Positions 50,801 to 54,809 of a stretch of 62,000 bases of DNA are shown one piece after another. The notes under the pieces were generated by a model. The model was given only the letters and a program-made list of their open reading frames with translations. It did not search any database and was not told where the DNA came from. Within the stretch, counting starts at the first letter, position 1. Every line of letters begins with the position of its first letter. The stretch is from Tubiluchus corallicola. Taxonomy: Eukaryota > Priapulida > Priapulimorpha > Priapulimorphida > Tubiluchidae. The stretch covers positions 75,837 through 137,836 of the forward strand of contig JAQGDQ010000299.1 of the NCBI GenBank assembly GCA_030141605.1, read 5' to 3'. The position numbers were made by a program, and so were the translations under genes.

Positions 50801-51889
50801 CTATAGTCACGTTAATTTAGGTCAAACCTACGTTAACTCAAACATAGATTTAGGTACAGTAGATGATGTACCTCTATCGGCAACTACGGTTAAATCCATG
50901 AATGTGTTGATTAATAATTATCAGTTCTTTGCTGAAGAATTTGATGTTAAGCAGAATTCAGGAAAACAAAACTTGTGACAAACAAGCCAAACAATTTGAA
51001 AAGTAGTTCTTTCAATGATGTATATTGCGGAAATTACATATTAATGCCTGTAGACTCTGAAAAATATCTTAGACAAAAGGTACTGATCTTGAGGATATTA
51101 AGCGACAAAAGTGTCTTTTGGCAGAGAGAGCAAATGTTAGTATTCACAATTTTAACAATTAATACCTAATTTATATGATTTAAGCAGCACTGAGTTTTGC
51201 CTCTGGGCCAGGGGTGTGCAAATTATCTGACTAGCCGGGCCACATTAAACATTCCCGTAATTCCTGTGGGCCACATGCAGTTTGGTCAAGGAGCCAAGTA
51301 CAGTAGGACCTAATAACGATTTTTTTGCATCCGATTTGTGCACATCATTACTACTGCACTCAAGAAACTATTTTAGAAGTTATTAAAATTTATATTAAAA
51401 ACCATATATTTCGTCATGTCCGACAGTGACATTAAGTGACAACGGTCTTGTAAGGGTTAATACCATCCGATCTAGAGGAAAAAACTATCCGCACTATGTT
51501 TGCGATGTTGGCGCAGACTTCAGCTGGATCGCGTGGGCCGCACTTTCATTACGTTGAGAAACCTCTTCACGGGACGCACAAGATCTCTCGGAGGGCCGCA
51601 AGTGGCCCGCGGGCCGCAGTTTGCACACCCCTGCTCTGGGCTGTATCTCAATTTTTTTACATTATTTTCTATGGAAGTCCCATCTTAAAGTGGCATTTTG
51701 CTGGAACGCATTAGCGCAGTTAAAAGCAAAGATTTACCGTACTTACGAATAAAAGCACAGTAAAAATGAAAAAGTTAATTACCTGTATCCGACAAGTATA
51801 ACAGCAGATATAGCAACAAAAAGCAAAATAGTCTTTAATCGCATGTGAAGGACATTCCTCTTTATCGATCTAATGTACCACTTAATCAT
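20470..51889 (-). CDS. HEXD: Hexosaminidase D-like protein (GH20), complete, 15 coding exons
   Basis: HEXD is a GH20 exo-glycosidase that removes terminal N-acetylgalactosamine/N-acetylglucosamine. The 15 exons join with consistent phase into 1590 bases (529 residues plus stop). Recognition is by recall of human [17 protein letters not shown] (58-70), [16 protein letters not shown] (85-100), [14 protein letters not shown] (129-142), YIHIGSDE (190-197, the GH20 Asp-Glu catalytic pair at 196-197), [11 protein letters not shown] (242-252), [12 protein letters not shown] (297-308), LTGWQR (344-349), [12 protein letters not shown] (350-361). Human HEXD is about 490 residues with no signal. Here residues 1-35 add a basic segment and a hydrophobic helix (about 20-34), predicting a type II membrane anchor. 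The acceptor at 51940-51941 implies an upstream non-coding exon. Introns hold MITEs, LINE fragments, a SINE and two antisense lectin genes. Confidence 0.92.
20840..21110 (+). repeat. Dispersed repeat family D, partial copy
   Basis: Shares CGGTTGCTAAGTGTTTTGCA and GAACTTGGTATCAAAATGAT with 44340-44560 and 59290-59500. HEXD intron 14. Confidence 0.65.
21217..21303 (-). CDS. HEXD: HEXD exon 14
   Basis: Encodes [20 protein letters not shown] and QQCESIIK, corresponding to the GWFSPYHRQRKLIHPVMV part of human HEXD. Acceptor CTCCAG|ACTTCT, donor CAAAAG|GTGAGT. Confidence 0.88.
21551..21740 (+). mobile_element. Possible tRNA-derived SINE
   Basis: GGGAGCCGAGTGGTTTAGGA resembles a Ser/Leu-type tRNA A box, and TTCGTTCGATTCTAG about 40 bases later resembles a B box (RGTTCGANTCY). 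The acceptor stem does not close well, so this is a SINE head or tRNA relic rather than a functional tRNA. HEXD intron 13. Confidence 0.4.
21808..21918 (-). CDS. HEXD: HEXD exon 13
   Basis: Encodes [19 protein letters not shown], aligning with the GSFPGSNILALVTQV part of human HEXD. Acceptor TTTGCAG|GTCAGA, donor GACAT|GTGAGT. Confidence 0.88.
21919..22835. other. HEXD intron 12, no gene recognised
   Basis: A short (GAT)n run at 21930-21950; otherwise AT-rich sequence. The 73-codon plus frame at 22121-22342 has no recognisable motif. Confidence 0.4.
22836..23218 (-). repeat. Dispersed repeat family B, copy 3 (reverse)
   Basis: Reverse-complement match to 6120-6540, with AACGCTTTTGCAGTATTA and the end TGTGACGAACTACACACG. 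A poly-C run interrupts it at 23071-23081. HEXD intron 12. Confidence 0.7.
23333..23414 (-). CDS. HEXD: HEXD exon 12
   Basis: Encodes [17 protein letters not shown] then a Pro/Phe-rich tail, aligning with GGFDEDVKAKVENLLG. Acceptor ACTTTAG|GAAAG, donor TCAAG|GTACTG. Confidence 0.85.
23535..24211 (+). mobile_element. pogo/Tigger-like MITE (family C), copy 2, 3' end lost
   Basis: Starts AGTAAGTCCTCGCTTGACGA and follows the 12130 copy to GATCAGCGTCATTAAAACGA, then is cut by the LINE tail microsatellite at 24212. HEXD intron 11. Confidence 0.65.
24212..24510 (-). mobile_element. LINE 3' end (minus orientation) with (AGT)n/(AGC)n tail
   Basis: 24212-24400 is an (AGT)n then (AGC)n microsatellite. 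It abuts ACAATCTTTATTTGCCATTT (minus: AATGGCAAATAAAGATTGT), the 3' end of a non-LTR retroelement. The same end with GGCAAATGCGTC recurs at 35905-36025. All frames over the triplet repeat are artefacts. Confidence 0.7.
24511..25690. other. HEXD intron 11, no gene recognised
   Basis: Protein-like pieces such as [10 protein letters not shown] appear on the minus strand at 24780-24960, but they are broken by stops and not assignable; possibly an old transposon remnant. Confidence 0.3.
25690..25912. repeat. (CA)n/(CACG)n and (TA)n microsatellites
   Basis: 25690-25793 is CA-rich with GCAC interruptions; 25878-25911 is TA. The THTH-type frames here are artefacts. Confidence 0.9.
26028..26110 (-). 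CDS. HEXD: HEXD exon 11
   Basis: Encodes [20 protein letters not shown] then CLSTLQK, nearly the human [22 protein letters not shown]. Acceptor TTATAG|GTATGA, donor AGAAAG|GTATGA. Confidence 0.93.
26191..26588 (-). mobile_element. MITE family A, copy 2 (reverse)
   Basis: Begins AATAAGCCTTTTCGCAGTTT and ends ATGTGAAAAGGCTTATT, full length. Reverse complement of the 11337 copy, including AACTAGGTAAGGTTCTAGCT. It begins about 80 bases upstream of HEXD exon 11, in intron 10. Confidence 0.8.
26880..27266. mobile_element. Harbinger-like MITE with 48-bp triplication
   Basis: Termini TGGCGCGTTCAGACTT and AAGTCTAAATGCACCA are inverted repeats, flanked by direct TTA (26877-26879, 27267-27269), the usual PIF/Harbinger target. 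Inside, a 48-bp unit with AGAGTAGAGTCGCACGTGTG occurs three times. Several CAACTTCTCTC and complement motifs repeat through the element. Confidence 0.8.
28635..28703 (+). CDS. C-type lectin 1 exon 1 (signal peptide)
   Basis: ATG after a 12-base CAGTATTCACA leader; 23 codons; donor GAAATG|GTAAGT in phase 0. Basic start followed by seven consecutive aliphatic residues. Confidence 0.85.
28635..31218 (+). CDS. Secreted C-type lectin, copy 1 (3 exons, 157 residues)
   Basis: Exons 28635-28703, 28905-29085 and 30995-31218. Residues 1-21 are a signal peptide ([20 protein letters not shown]). Exons 2-3 form one long-form C-type lectin domain: [13 protein letters not shown] (29-41), [11 protein letters not shown] (63-73), VWIGGTDQ (87-94), WIWVSNGQP (100-108), WDD (139-141), YLCE (150-153). 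Expected disulfides are C29-C40, C57-C152 and C128-C144; C28 is extra. The EPN/QPD sugar-specificity position reads EIN (118-120) and the WND motif reads WDD, so classical calcium-dependent mannose/galactose binding is uncertain. Intron 2 starts with GC (AATATTG|GCAAGT). It lies on the plus strand inside HEXD intron 10. Role probably in immunity or extracellular recognition; ligand unknown. Confidence 0.9.
28905..29085 (+). CDS. C-type lectin 1 exon 2
   Basis: Acceptor AATTTTCTAG|AATCAC. The exon ends ATTG in phase 1 before GCAAGT. Reading through instead would replace the conserved VWIGG motif with unrelated sequence and end at a stop, so the GC donor is needed. Confidence 0.85.
29314..30071. 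mobile_element. Foldback-type element in lectin 1 intron 2
   Basis: Ends CTATAGGTTTTACACGT and ACATGTAAAACCTATAG are inverted repeats. The arms consist of repeated TCAAATGTAGAC/GTAACTCAAATGTGAC units that face each other in opposite orientation. One 60-bp arm unit is present twice here and once in the paralogous copy. Related short sequence at about 50785-50860. Confidence 0.7.
30545..30935 (-). mobile_element. Insert unique to unit 1, probable retroelement fragment
   Basis: Absent from the matching place in unit 2 (35121-35140). On the minus strand its beginning reads ATGGAAATAAACTGAATTGA with repeated AATTG, typical of a non-LTR 3' end. It also contains GGTTTCACAAAGTTATCATT. Confidence 0.55.
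30995..31218 (+). CDS. C-type lectin 1 exon 3
   Basis: Acceptor TTTTTCTAAAG|ACGCCG; TAG at 31216-31218. Holds the calcium/sugar loop and the last three Cys of the domain. An AATAAATAAA polyadenylation-type signal lies far downstream at 31987; a nearer one is not obvious. Confidence 0.88.
33290..33358 (+). CDS. C-type lectin 2 exon 1 (signal peptide)
   Basis: 23 codons, donor GAAATG|GTAAGT. Differs from copy 1 by Lys3Gln and Ser18Arg. Confidence 0.85.
33290..35428 (+). CDS. Secreted C-type lectin, copy 2 (3 exons, 157 residues)
   Basis: Exons 33290-33358, 33560-33740 and 35205-35428, with the same lengths and phases as copy 1. Signal peptide [16 protein letters not shown], then a C-type lectin domain: [14 protein letters not shown] (28-41), VWIGGTDQ (87-94), [12 protein letters not shown] (117-128), WDD (139-141), YLCE (150-153). 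It has the six canonical Cys; position 28 is Phe, not Cys. The EPN position reads PFD. By my count 20 of 73 residues in exon 3 differ from copy 1, but only three of 60 in exon 2 and two of 23 in exon 1. Same GC donor (AATATTG|GCAAGT). Nested antisense in HEXD intron 10. Confidence 0.9.
33560..33740 (+). CDS. C-type lectin 2 exon 2
   Basis: Acceptor AATTTTCTAG|AATCAG, ends phase 1 before GCAAGT. Three residue changes relative to copy 1 (His/Gln25, Cys/Phe28, Val/Ala54). Confidence 0.85.
33969..34666. mobile_element. Foldback-type element in lectin 2 intron 2
   Basis: Paralogous copy of the element at 29314-30071, carried along by the segmental duplication rather than inserted separately. It has one fewer 60-bp arm unit. 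Confidence 0.7.
35205..35428 (+). CDS. C-type lectin 2 exon 3
   Basis: Acceptor TTTTTCTAAAG|ACGGCG, TAG at 35426-35428. The differences from copy 1 cluster between residues 115 and 146, in the long loop and the strands next to it. Confidence 0.88.
35845..36205 (-). mobile_element. TA-rich tract plus LINE 3' end, insert unique to unit 2
   Basis: 35845-35910 is TA-rich, followed by ATAATCTTTATTTGCCATTA and GGCAAATGCGTC (36008), the same LINE 3' end as at 24400-24500. In unit 1 the flanks join directly (TATATATTG|TATATTTGCA near 31967), so it inserted after the duplication or was lost from unit 1. Confidence 0.7.
36353..37183. other. HEXD intron 10, 5' portion, repeat-derived
   Basis: Contains CCGAAA/ACCGAAAC-rich stretches at 36360-36440 and 36970-37095 related to 19494-19610. 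No gene recognised. Confidence 0.4.
37184..37379 (-). CDS. HEXD: HEXD exon 10
   Basis: Encodes [34 protein letters not shown] and [11 protein letters not shown], the most conserved C-terminal barrel part of HEXD. Donor CAAAG|GTATGC. The following intron (about 11 kb) contains the lectin pair. Confidence 0.95.
37380..38963. other. HEXD intron 9, no gene recognised
   Basis: A TE-like start AGAGGCGTAGCTAAGGGGGT lies at 37499. 38200-38590 has an LTR-like order of TATA box (about 38390), CT-rich tract and AATAAA (38476), but I could not define matching ends. Confidence 0.3.
38964..39041 (-). CDS. HEXD: HEXD exon 9
   Basis: Encodes [16 protein letters not shown], matching ASGVPQLVEPVLWDY of human HEXD. 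Acceptor TTTTTCAG|CATCTG, donor CCCAA|GTAAGA. Confidence 0.9.
39171..40002. mobile_element. MITE of the ATCTCGGTTTGCCGG family, split by a nested hAT MITE
   Basis: The left end CACTCATATCTCGATTTGCC and right end GGCAGATATGAGTG-like (CCGCAGATATGAGTG) are flanked by TA (39169-39170, 40003-40004). The outer element is interrupted at 39284-39738. Its right end is 30 bases from the HEXD exon 8 donor. Confidence 0.75.
39284..39738. mobile_element. hAT-like MITE nested in another MITE
   Basis: The ends (CGGTTCTCGACC at left, GGTAGAGAAACCCG at right) are imperfect inverted repeats. Perfect 8-bp target duplication GCATTAGA at 39276-39283 and 39739-39746. The interior has TTAACCCCC motifs in both orientations. 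Confidence 0.85.
40033..40213 (-). CDS. HEXD: HEXD exon 8
   Basis: Encodes [28 protein letters not shown] and [12 protein letters not shown]. The Trp-Asp-Asp strand forms part of the substrate pocket in the family. The GECDKC pair of Cys differs from human. Donor AAAAT|GTAGGT. A MITE ends 30 bases into the intron. Confidence 0.92.
40290..40720. mobile_element. pogo/Tigger-like MITE (family C), rearranged copy
   Basis: AAATCCTCGCTTAACAACTC resembles the family C terminus, and AAGGTCGTCCCATGTTGGGC matches GCCCTGGGC...CATGGG of the 23535 copy in inverse order. No clean right end. HEXD intron 7. Confidence 0.5.
40733..40771. repeat. (TA)n microsatellite
   Basis: Pure TA run in HEXD intron 7. 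Confidence 0.9.
40820..40963 (+). other. Short unassigned coding-like stretch
   Basis: After a pyrimidine-rich CCTCCTTTTGCAG, an open frame reads [20 protein letters not shown] and continues with a Lys/Glu-rich tail to TAA at 40961-40963. Composition is protein-like, but I recognise no family. It lies antisense to HEXD in intron 7 and could be a transposon remnant or a small exon. Confidence 0.25.
41162..41496. mobile_element. Possible solo LTR
   Basis: Starts TGTAACGGATCCGGGTTCCA and ends TGCCTTTGTAACA, a TG...CA pattern over 335 bp with ATAT on both flanks (41158-41161, 41497-41500). The flank is TA-rich, so the duplication is weak evidence. AATAAA at about 41274. HEXD intron 7. Confidence 0.45.
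41580..41757 (-). mobile_element. pogo/Tigger-like MITE (family C), 3' part, reverse
   Basis: Reads ATTAAACGAGGACTTACTGT at its end, the reverse complement of the family terminus, and shares AAGCAGCATCGATTTTTGCC with other copies. Confidence 0.65.
41768..42545 (-). pseudogene. LINE ORF2 C-terminal fragment with (AAT)n tail
   Basis: Minus-strand frames read [15 protein letters not shown] (about 42440-42400) then [20 protein letters not shown] (from about 42276), the typical region after reverse transcriptase in invertebrate CR1/Jockey-like LINEs. The frame changes between the two parts. 41768-41868 is a pure ATT/AAT microsatellite acting as the 3' tail. 5'-truncated; HEXD intron 7. Confidence 0.75.
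42718..43088. mobile_element. MITE of the ATCTCGGTTTGCCGG family, copy 3
   Basis: Left CACTCATATCTCGATTCGCC, right GCAAACCGAGTTATGAG, TA flanks. About 75 bp shorter than the copy at 2289. 111 bases from the HEXD exon 7 donor. Confidence 0.75.
43200..43285 (-). CDS. HEXD: HEXD exon 7: catalytic Asp-Glu
   Basis: Encodes [18 protein letters not shown] then YIHIGSDE, whose last two residues are the GH20 acid pair (Asp assists the substrate acetamido group, Glu is the acid/base). Human has HIGCDE; the Cys is Ser here. Donor GATGAG|GTAATT. A MITE lies 111 bases into the intron. Confidence 0.92.
43286..44009. other. HEXD intron 6, part, no gene recognised
   Basis: AATTCAATTTTAATTTATTTATC at 43345-43370 looks like an inverted LINE 3' end. 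A CTATCCTTT motif flanks 43465-43508 in inverted orientation. Confidence 0.3.
44010..44560 (+). repeat. Dispersed repeat family D, longest copy
   Basis: Matches 59020-59520 nearly throughout and 13580-13830 and 20840-21110 in part. Non-coding; frames on both strands are unrelated between copies. HEXD intron 6. Confidence 0.7.
44949..45027 (-). CDS. HEXD: HEXD exon 6
   Basis: Encodes [20 protein letters not shown] followed by LCPSNA, as in the family FVLKH...LRE...LNP region. Acceptor TTTCAG|TTTGTC, donor ATGCAG|GTGAGT. Confidence 0.9.
45340..45650. other. GC-rich island in HEXD intron 5
   Basis: 45380-45570 is far more GC-rich than its surroundings (CCCCGTCGGAGGAGCGAG, CCCGTCGCACCCACG) with CpG-containing words. 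It reads like an inserted element. No frame or RNA family recognised. Confidence 0.4.
45651..46199. other. HEXD intron 5, no gene recognised
   Basis: AT-rich, with a TATATGATAAT-type simple repeat at 45755-45790. Confidence 0.35.
46200..46510 (-). mobile_element. MITE family A, partial copy 3 (reverse)
   Basis: Shares CAGGTAAGGTTCTAGCTAGT and GGATCTTGCTTGGAAACAAG with the other copies; the termini are lost. HEXD intron 5. Confidence 0.7.
46511..47402. other. HEXD intron 5, no gene recognised
   Basis: Frames at 46568-46765 (+) and 46798-47007 (-) lack recognisable motifs. Confidence 0.35.
47403..47800 (+). mobile_element. MITE family A, copy 4
   Basis: Ends AAGAAGCATTTCACAGTTCC and GAAACTGTGAAAAGGATTATT, full length, same orientation as the 11337 copy. 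HEXD intron 5. Confidence 0.78.
47874..47961 (-). CDS. HEXD: HEXD exon 5
   Basis: Encodes a helix and [14 protein letters not shown], a hallmark strand of the family. Acceptor TTGTAG|CAAGTC, donor TTGGAG|GTGAGT. The MITE family A copy at 47403-47800 ends about 73 bases downstream in the intron. Confidence 0.9.
47962..48673. other. HEXD intron 4, no gene recognised
   Basis: A short direct repeat of CCTTGTGAGGAATTCTGCC/CCTCGTGAGGAATTTTGC lies at 48058-48117. Otherwise AT-rich. Confidence 0.35.
48674..48783 (-). CDS. HEXD: HEXD exon 4
   Basis: Encodes [20 protein letters not shown] and continues [16 protein letters not shown], the second barrel strand region of HEXD. Acceptor CCTTAG|TTATTT, donor TACAG|GTAATT. 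Confidence 0.9.
49016..49318 (-). repeat. Dispersed repeat family B, copy 4 (reverse)
   Basis: Same orientation as the 22836 copy, sharing GAAACGCTTTTGCAGTATTA. HEXD intron 3. Confidence 0.7.
49432..49734 (-). pseudogene. LINE ORF2 C-terminal fragment
   Basis: The minus frame has [24 protein letters not shown] and [17 protein letters not shown], the usual LP..F / HNTR / P.FKKxL order at the end of LINE ORF2 proteins. 5'-truncated. HEXD intron 3. Confidence 0.65.
49860..49975 (+). mobile_element. Possible LINE 3' end, plus orientation
   Basis: TTGTTGTAAAATAAATTTAT followed by T-rich sequence, after a run of TTATTG/TTGTTG. No coding part. Confidence 0.35.
50018..50105. repeat. 42-bp tandem duplication spanning the HEXD exon 3 splice donor
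   Basis: GGTGAAAATGTCTAAACAAA... repeats with a 42-base period. On the minus strand TTTCACCAG|GTACTATTAT occurs at exon ends 50101 and 50059. The extra 42 bases contain no stop in the HEXD frame. Confidence 0.9.
50101..50155 (-). CDS. HEXD: HEXD exon 3: start of GH20 domain
   Basis: Encodes [19 protein letters not shown], nearly identical by recall to the human start of the domain. The donor CACCAG|GTACTA is duplicated exactly 42 bases downstream (exon end 50059), where use would add 14 in-frame codons without a stop. Confidence 0.9.
50156..50678. other. HEXD intron 2, no gene recognised
   Basis: AT-rich. AACCCTTTCAGTCCCAAATT (50294) and ACGGGTATGAAAGGGTTAAC (50630) form imperfect inverted ends (AACCCTTTCA), suggesting another non-autonomous element of about 355 bp. 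Confidence 0.45.
50679..50744 (-). CDS. HEXD: HEXD exon 2: linker
   Basis: Acceptor TTATTTTAG|GGTTT, donor CACAG|GTTGAT, both phase 2. Encodes a polar linker with [11 protein letters not shown] between the anchor and the GH20 domain; no counterpart in human HEXD. Confidence 0.75.
51160..51715 (-). mobile_element. pogo/Tigger-like MITE (family C), partial, split by hAT MITE
   Basis: TTTATATGATTTAAGCAGCA before 51209 and CATTATTTTCTATGGAAGTC after 51641 match the 41630-41690 segment of family C. The hAT element at 51209-51633 interrupts it. Confidence 0.65.
51209..51633. mobile_element. hAT MITE with perfect 8-bp target-site duplication
   Basis: Ends CAGGGGTGTGCAAA and TTTGCACACCCCTG are inverted repeats. 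CTCTGGGC occurs directly before (51201-51208) and after (51634-51641). The internal GGGCCGC-rich ends give it a higher GC content than the flanks. The plus-strand frames here are artefacts. Confidence 0.9.
51783..51889 (-). CDS. HEXD: HEXD exon 1: start codon and membrane anchor
   Basis: ATG 51889-51887, donor TACAG|GTAATT. Encodes a positively charged start ([10 protein letters not shown]) and the hydrophobic stretch [15 protein letters not shown]. Basic residues before the helix favour a cytoplasmic N-terminus. The 5' leader continues to an acceptor TTGTTTTTAG|GTTCC, so the exon starts near 51939. Confidence 0.8.
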
Positions 51890-52034
51890 GGTAAAAAATC
51901 TTGTGAAATTCCCAGAGCTAGCAGTTTATTCAATGGAACCTAAAAACAAGATAACATAAGAAGTACACGATAATTATCAGTGTTTAGTGATTAGTAATAA
52001 ATGAATCATTGGGTTGAATTAATAATAACTAAAT

Positions 52035-52253
52035 ATGGTCGTTTTTGATGGGCGCATTATTATTCACAGTGACCAATGGTCTTGCACAGCAGACAAAATT
52101 GACCAGTTTCTCTACACATTTATAGGAAACACATTTGAAGCAGTAAAACACTTACCAGAATGTACAAAGATGAATGACTTATTAAAATGCTGTTTAGCTT
52201 TAGAGAAAAGTTTACAAATTAAGCTGCCACACAACTTCTATGGTAATCACTAA
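52035..52253 (+). CDS. Unassigned small ORF divergent from HEXD exon 1
   Basis: 72 codons, MVVFDGRIIIHSDQWSC then a helical stretch CTKMNDLLKCCLALEKSLQI, TAA at 52251-52253. Composition is protein-like with four Cys, and it could be an exon (GGTAATCAC near its end resembles a donor). It lies 146 bases from the HEXD start codon on the other strand. No family recognised. Confidence 0.3.
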   Translation: MVVFDGRIIIHSDQWSCTADKIDQFLYTFIGNTFEAVKHLPECTKMNDLLKCCLALEKSLQIKLPHNFYGNH

Positions 52254-53998
52254 TTAGGGGAGACAACTTTGAACAAAGCAAACAAGATTTAAAGACCACT
52301 TTCACATTACCGGTGCTTCATGTAATTTCGGTAATGTGTTTTAGATAACTAAAAAAACATTCATAAGAATTTAAAAACAATGAATTCCTTTTTCGAATAT
52401 ATGTAACTTTTTGTTTGCACATTTAGCAGCATTATGTCCATCTGGCTTTTTTGCTACGAAAATAAGTCAGTTATTCATAAATGTTTTTCTGTAAGACTGA
52501 TGACAAAAGTATAGTAATTAGTATAGAGTATTTTTCTACAAAGTGTTCATCTAGCAACTTGGAAGTTATACATGCCAGAACATTTTGTCTATAGACGAAA
52601 ATGGAATAGAACCGAAATGTCAAAACTTTCAGCACTCGCTATAGGAAGTGGCAATTCCTCGCGTAACGTTCAGGCACAGCCTATCGAAATTTTTCAGTAG
52701 GCCTAGGCCAATTTGCACTAGTGATGGGAAAGAGAGTGATAGGAAAAGTAGAGTGATCAGCATCAATTACCAAATCAGTTAAAATCCTTATTAGGTGATT
52801 GTGGATCACAGAATGCAGTTTTTGGACTTATTCAGGCTGCTGAGGCCAAGGCTCTTTCTTGAAGCTTCATCATAATAAATACTAAACTCATCATTAAATA
52901 TTAACGTCGCTGATTTGGACGGCGTCGGCATTCTCCGGCAATATGGGAAAGCTGTGGTCCGTAGTCAAAAGACAAAGATACCCTAGGGAATTAGTCGTCG
53001 TTGGTCAGTAATCCCACAAAAACTGTAATTAATGAAAATACTATAGGGCAAAAATAATAAAACTTATCGAAAATTAATACTAACTAGAACCCACTGCAAT
53101 AACGTAATTATTCTTTTCCACTACAGTCTTTCATAGATATGAACCTGATAAACTGACTGACAATTTTGACATGCTCAGCCTACCACTTCTTTACTAATAA
53201 CCGAACACAACAGCTTTATTCTGCTATCATGTATGGAAGATCGTGATCTATATAGTGTTAGTGTTAGCACAATTACCCCGTGCAAGACCGAATTTAAACG
53301 GTGAAGAATTTATTGAAGATAGACATCACTATAATTATGTAGGTTCAATACACTTGAATGCGGAGTCTAATCATCTTGGTTACATAATTTCATGTGCAAA
53401 GTGAAGTATAGTCCGTAAAACGCCATTTGAGTCGCTTTATAGACCTAGATTTTGCAGTGTTTTTCTATAGCCTAGCTCAGCATTGCACTGAAGCCTGTCT
53501 GCGACTTGGTCTCTAACAAGCTAAAAATTCCAACTCCGGCAGTTTCCTGCTCTCAAGTTTTTTGCCCAGCAACAAACCTGGCTCTATGACGTCATTAGCA
53601 TCATGCATAGACCTATGGCTCCACACCTCAAAATAATCATACGATTTCTGGGTTGCAGATGCTTCGCCACTATGACTTCAGTCTCTGTCTTGAATGCCAA
53701 GAGAAAGTTATCACAGTAACAGGTATTACATTTATTATCATTTTGATGTACCTATCCTACAATAATTTCACATCAATTGTCCAACTTTGCGCTGCCTTGC
53801 ACGTTTTGGCTCATCTTATCCTATAAGTATAGACTTCAGACACAATGAACACCGGCATTTGGTGGATAGCTAATAAAATAATTTCACAAAAGAAAAAACA
53901 TTTCACTTATGGCAGAAAAGATTGCAAAAATCAATGTATAACCACTTCATTGCCGTGCATAACCAACAGACATGTATTCATTCATATTTTATGTGCGA
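52254..53998. other. Upstream region of HEXD, no gene recognised
   Basis: A non-coding first exon of HEXD should lie somewhere upstream of 51940. I cannot place it. No TATA box stands out. Confidence 0.3.
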
Positions 53999-54000
53999 CT

Positions 54001-54245
54001 AAAGGGATATTATGGTAATATCAAACAGAGCAGGGCCAAATTCATGATAGTCCAACACATCTTGCAGATGTCTCCCAAGGTTATCTTTTAAATACCGATC
54101 AAAATTGGTAATTTTTCCCATCTTAGCATCCAATCTGACTTTCAAGATAACTCCAATATGCACAGCAGGGTTGAGTTTCGAGACGCACAAAGCTTCCACA
54201 CCAAATTTTGAGAGCTTGATAGATTTCCGATTGACTGAGAATTGC
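54001..54245 (-). CDS. Unassigned coding-like fragment (possible last exon)
   Basis: The minus frame is open from about 54260 to a stop near 54001: EEQFSVNRKSIKLSKFGVEA, then LDAKMGKITNFDRYLKDNLG and a hydrophobic end. Mixed, protein-like composition and a lack of repeats argue for real coding ancestry. No family recognised. Could be a terminal exon or a transposon remnant. Confidence 0.3.
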
Positions 54246-54558
54246 TCCTCCCCGGCAAAATGTTATATTATCCTGTATTGATTAATGACAAAACAAACGA
54301 AATGGTTGCACAGATAAGTGCACAAATAATTATAAAAAACATATAATAATATAATATACTTAACTTTTTAAAAAAATACAGTTTTTACCTTTCAATATTA
54401 ACTAGTTTTTAATTTGAAGCTTGGGTGCATATGCATGGTATTAAACCAAAATAACCAAGTTTTGCGCTCTACCTGCTTGCAGCAAAGTTTATATGGATTC
54501 ATTCATAAAAAGGCAGGTTTAATCGGCATCGACTTATGTGATTGCTGGGCTGTGCTAA

Positions 54559-54744
54559 TCAATCGTATTTAGGAATCTGTTTATAACAATTTTGAATATT
54601 GTAATTTATAATTGGTTGGAATAATTTGCTACCATTGTTGCCAGGTGCTTGTAATTTGCGATCAAGGTCATGGTATGCTCTGCTTTGTGTTGCAAGAACA
54701 TTTTTCTCTTTAGCTGTATGACTCAAAAAGGTGTAGTAGATCAA
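54559..54744 (-). other. Unassigned ORF, possible transposon remnant
   Basis: Reads AKEKNVLATQSRAYHDLDRK then a Gly/Asn-rich stretch. No identifiable start signal or splice sites. Listed because its composition is not repeat-like. Confidence 0.2.
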
Positions 54745-54809
54745 CTGTTAAGGGGTTAGTCCGGTTGTTCCTTTTTTATGGAAAGCAAAGGTAAGTATAA
54801 AAACTTTAA

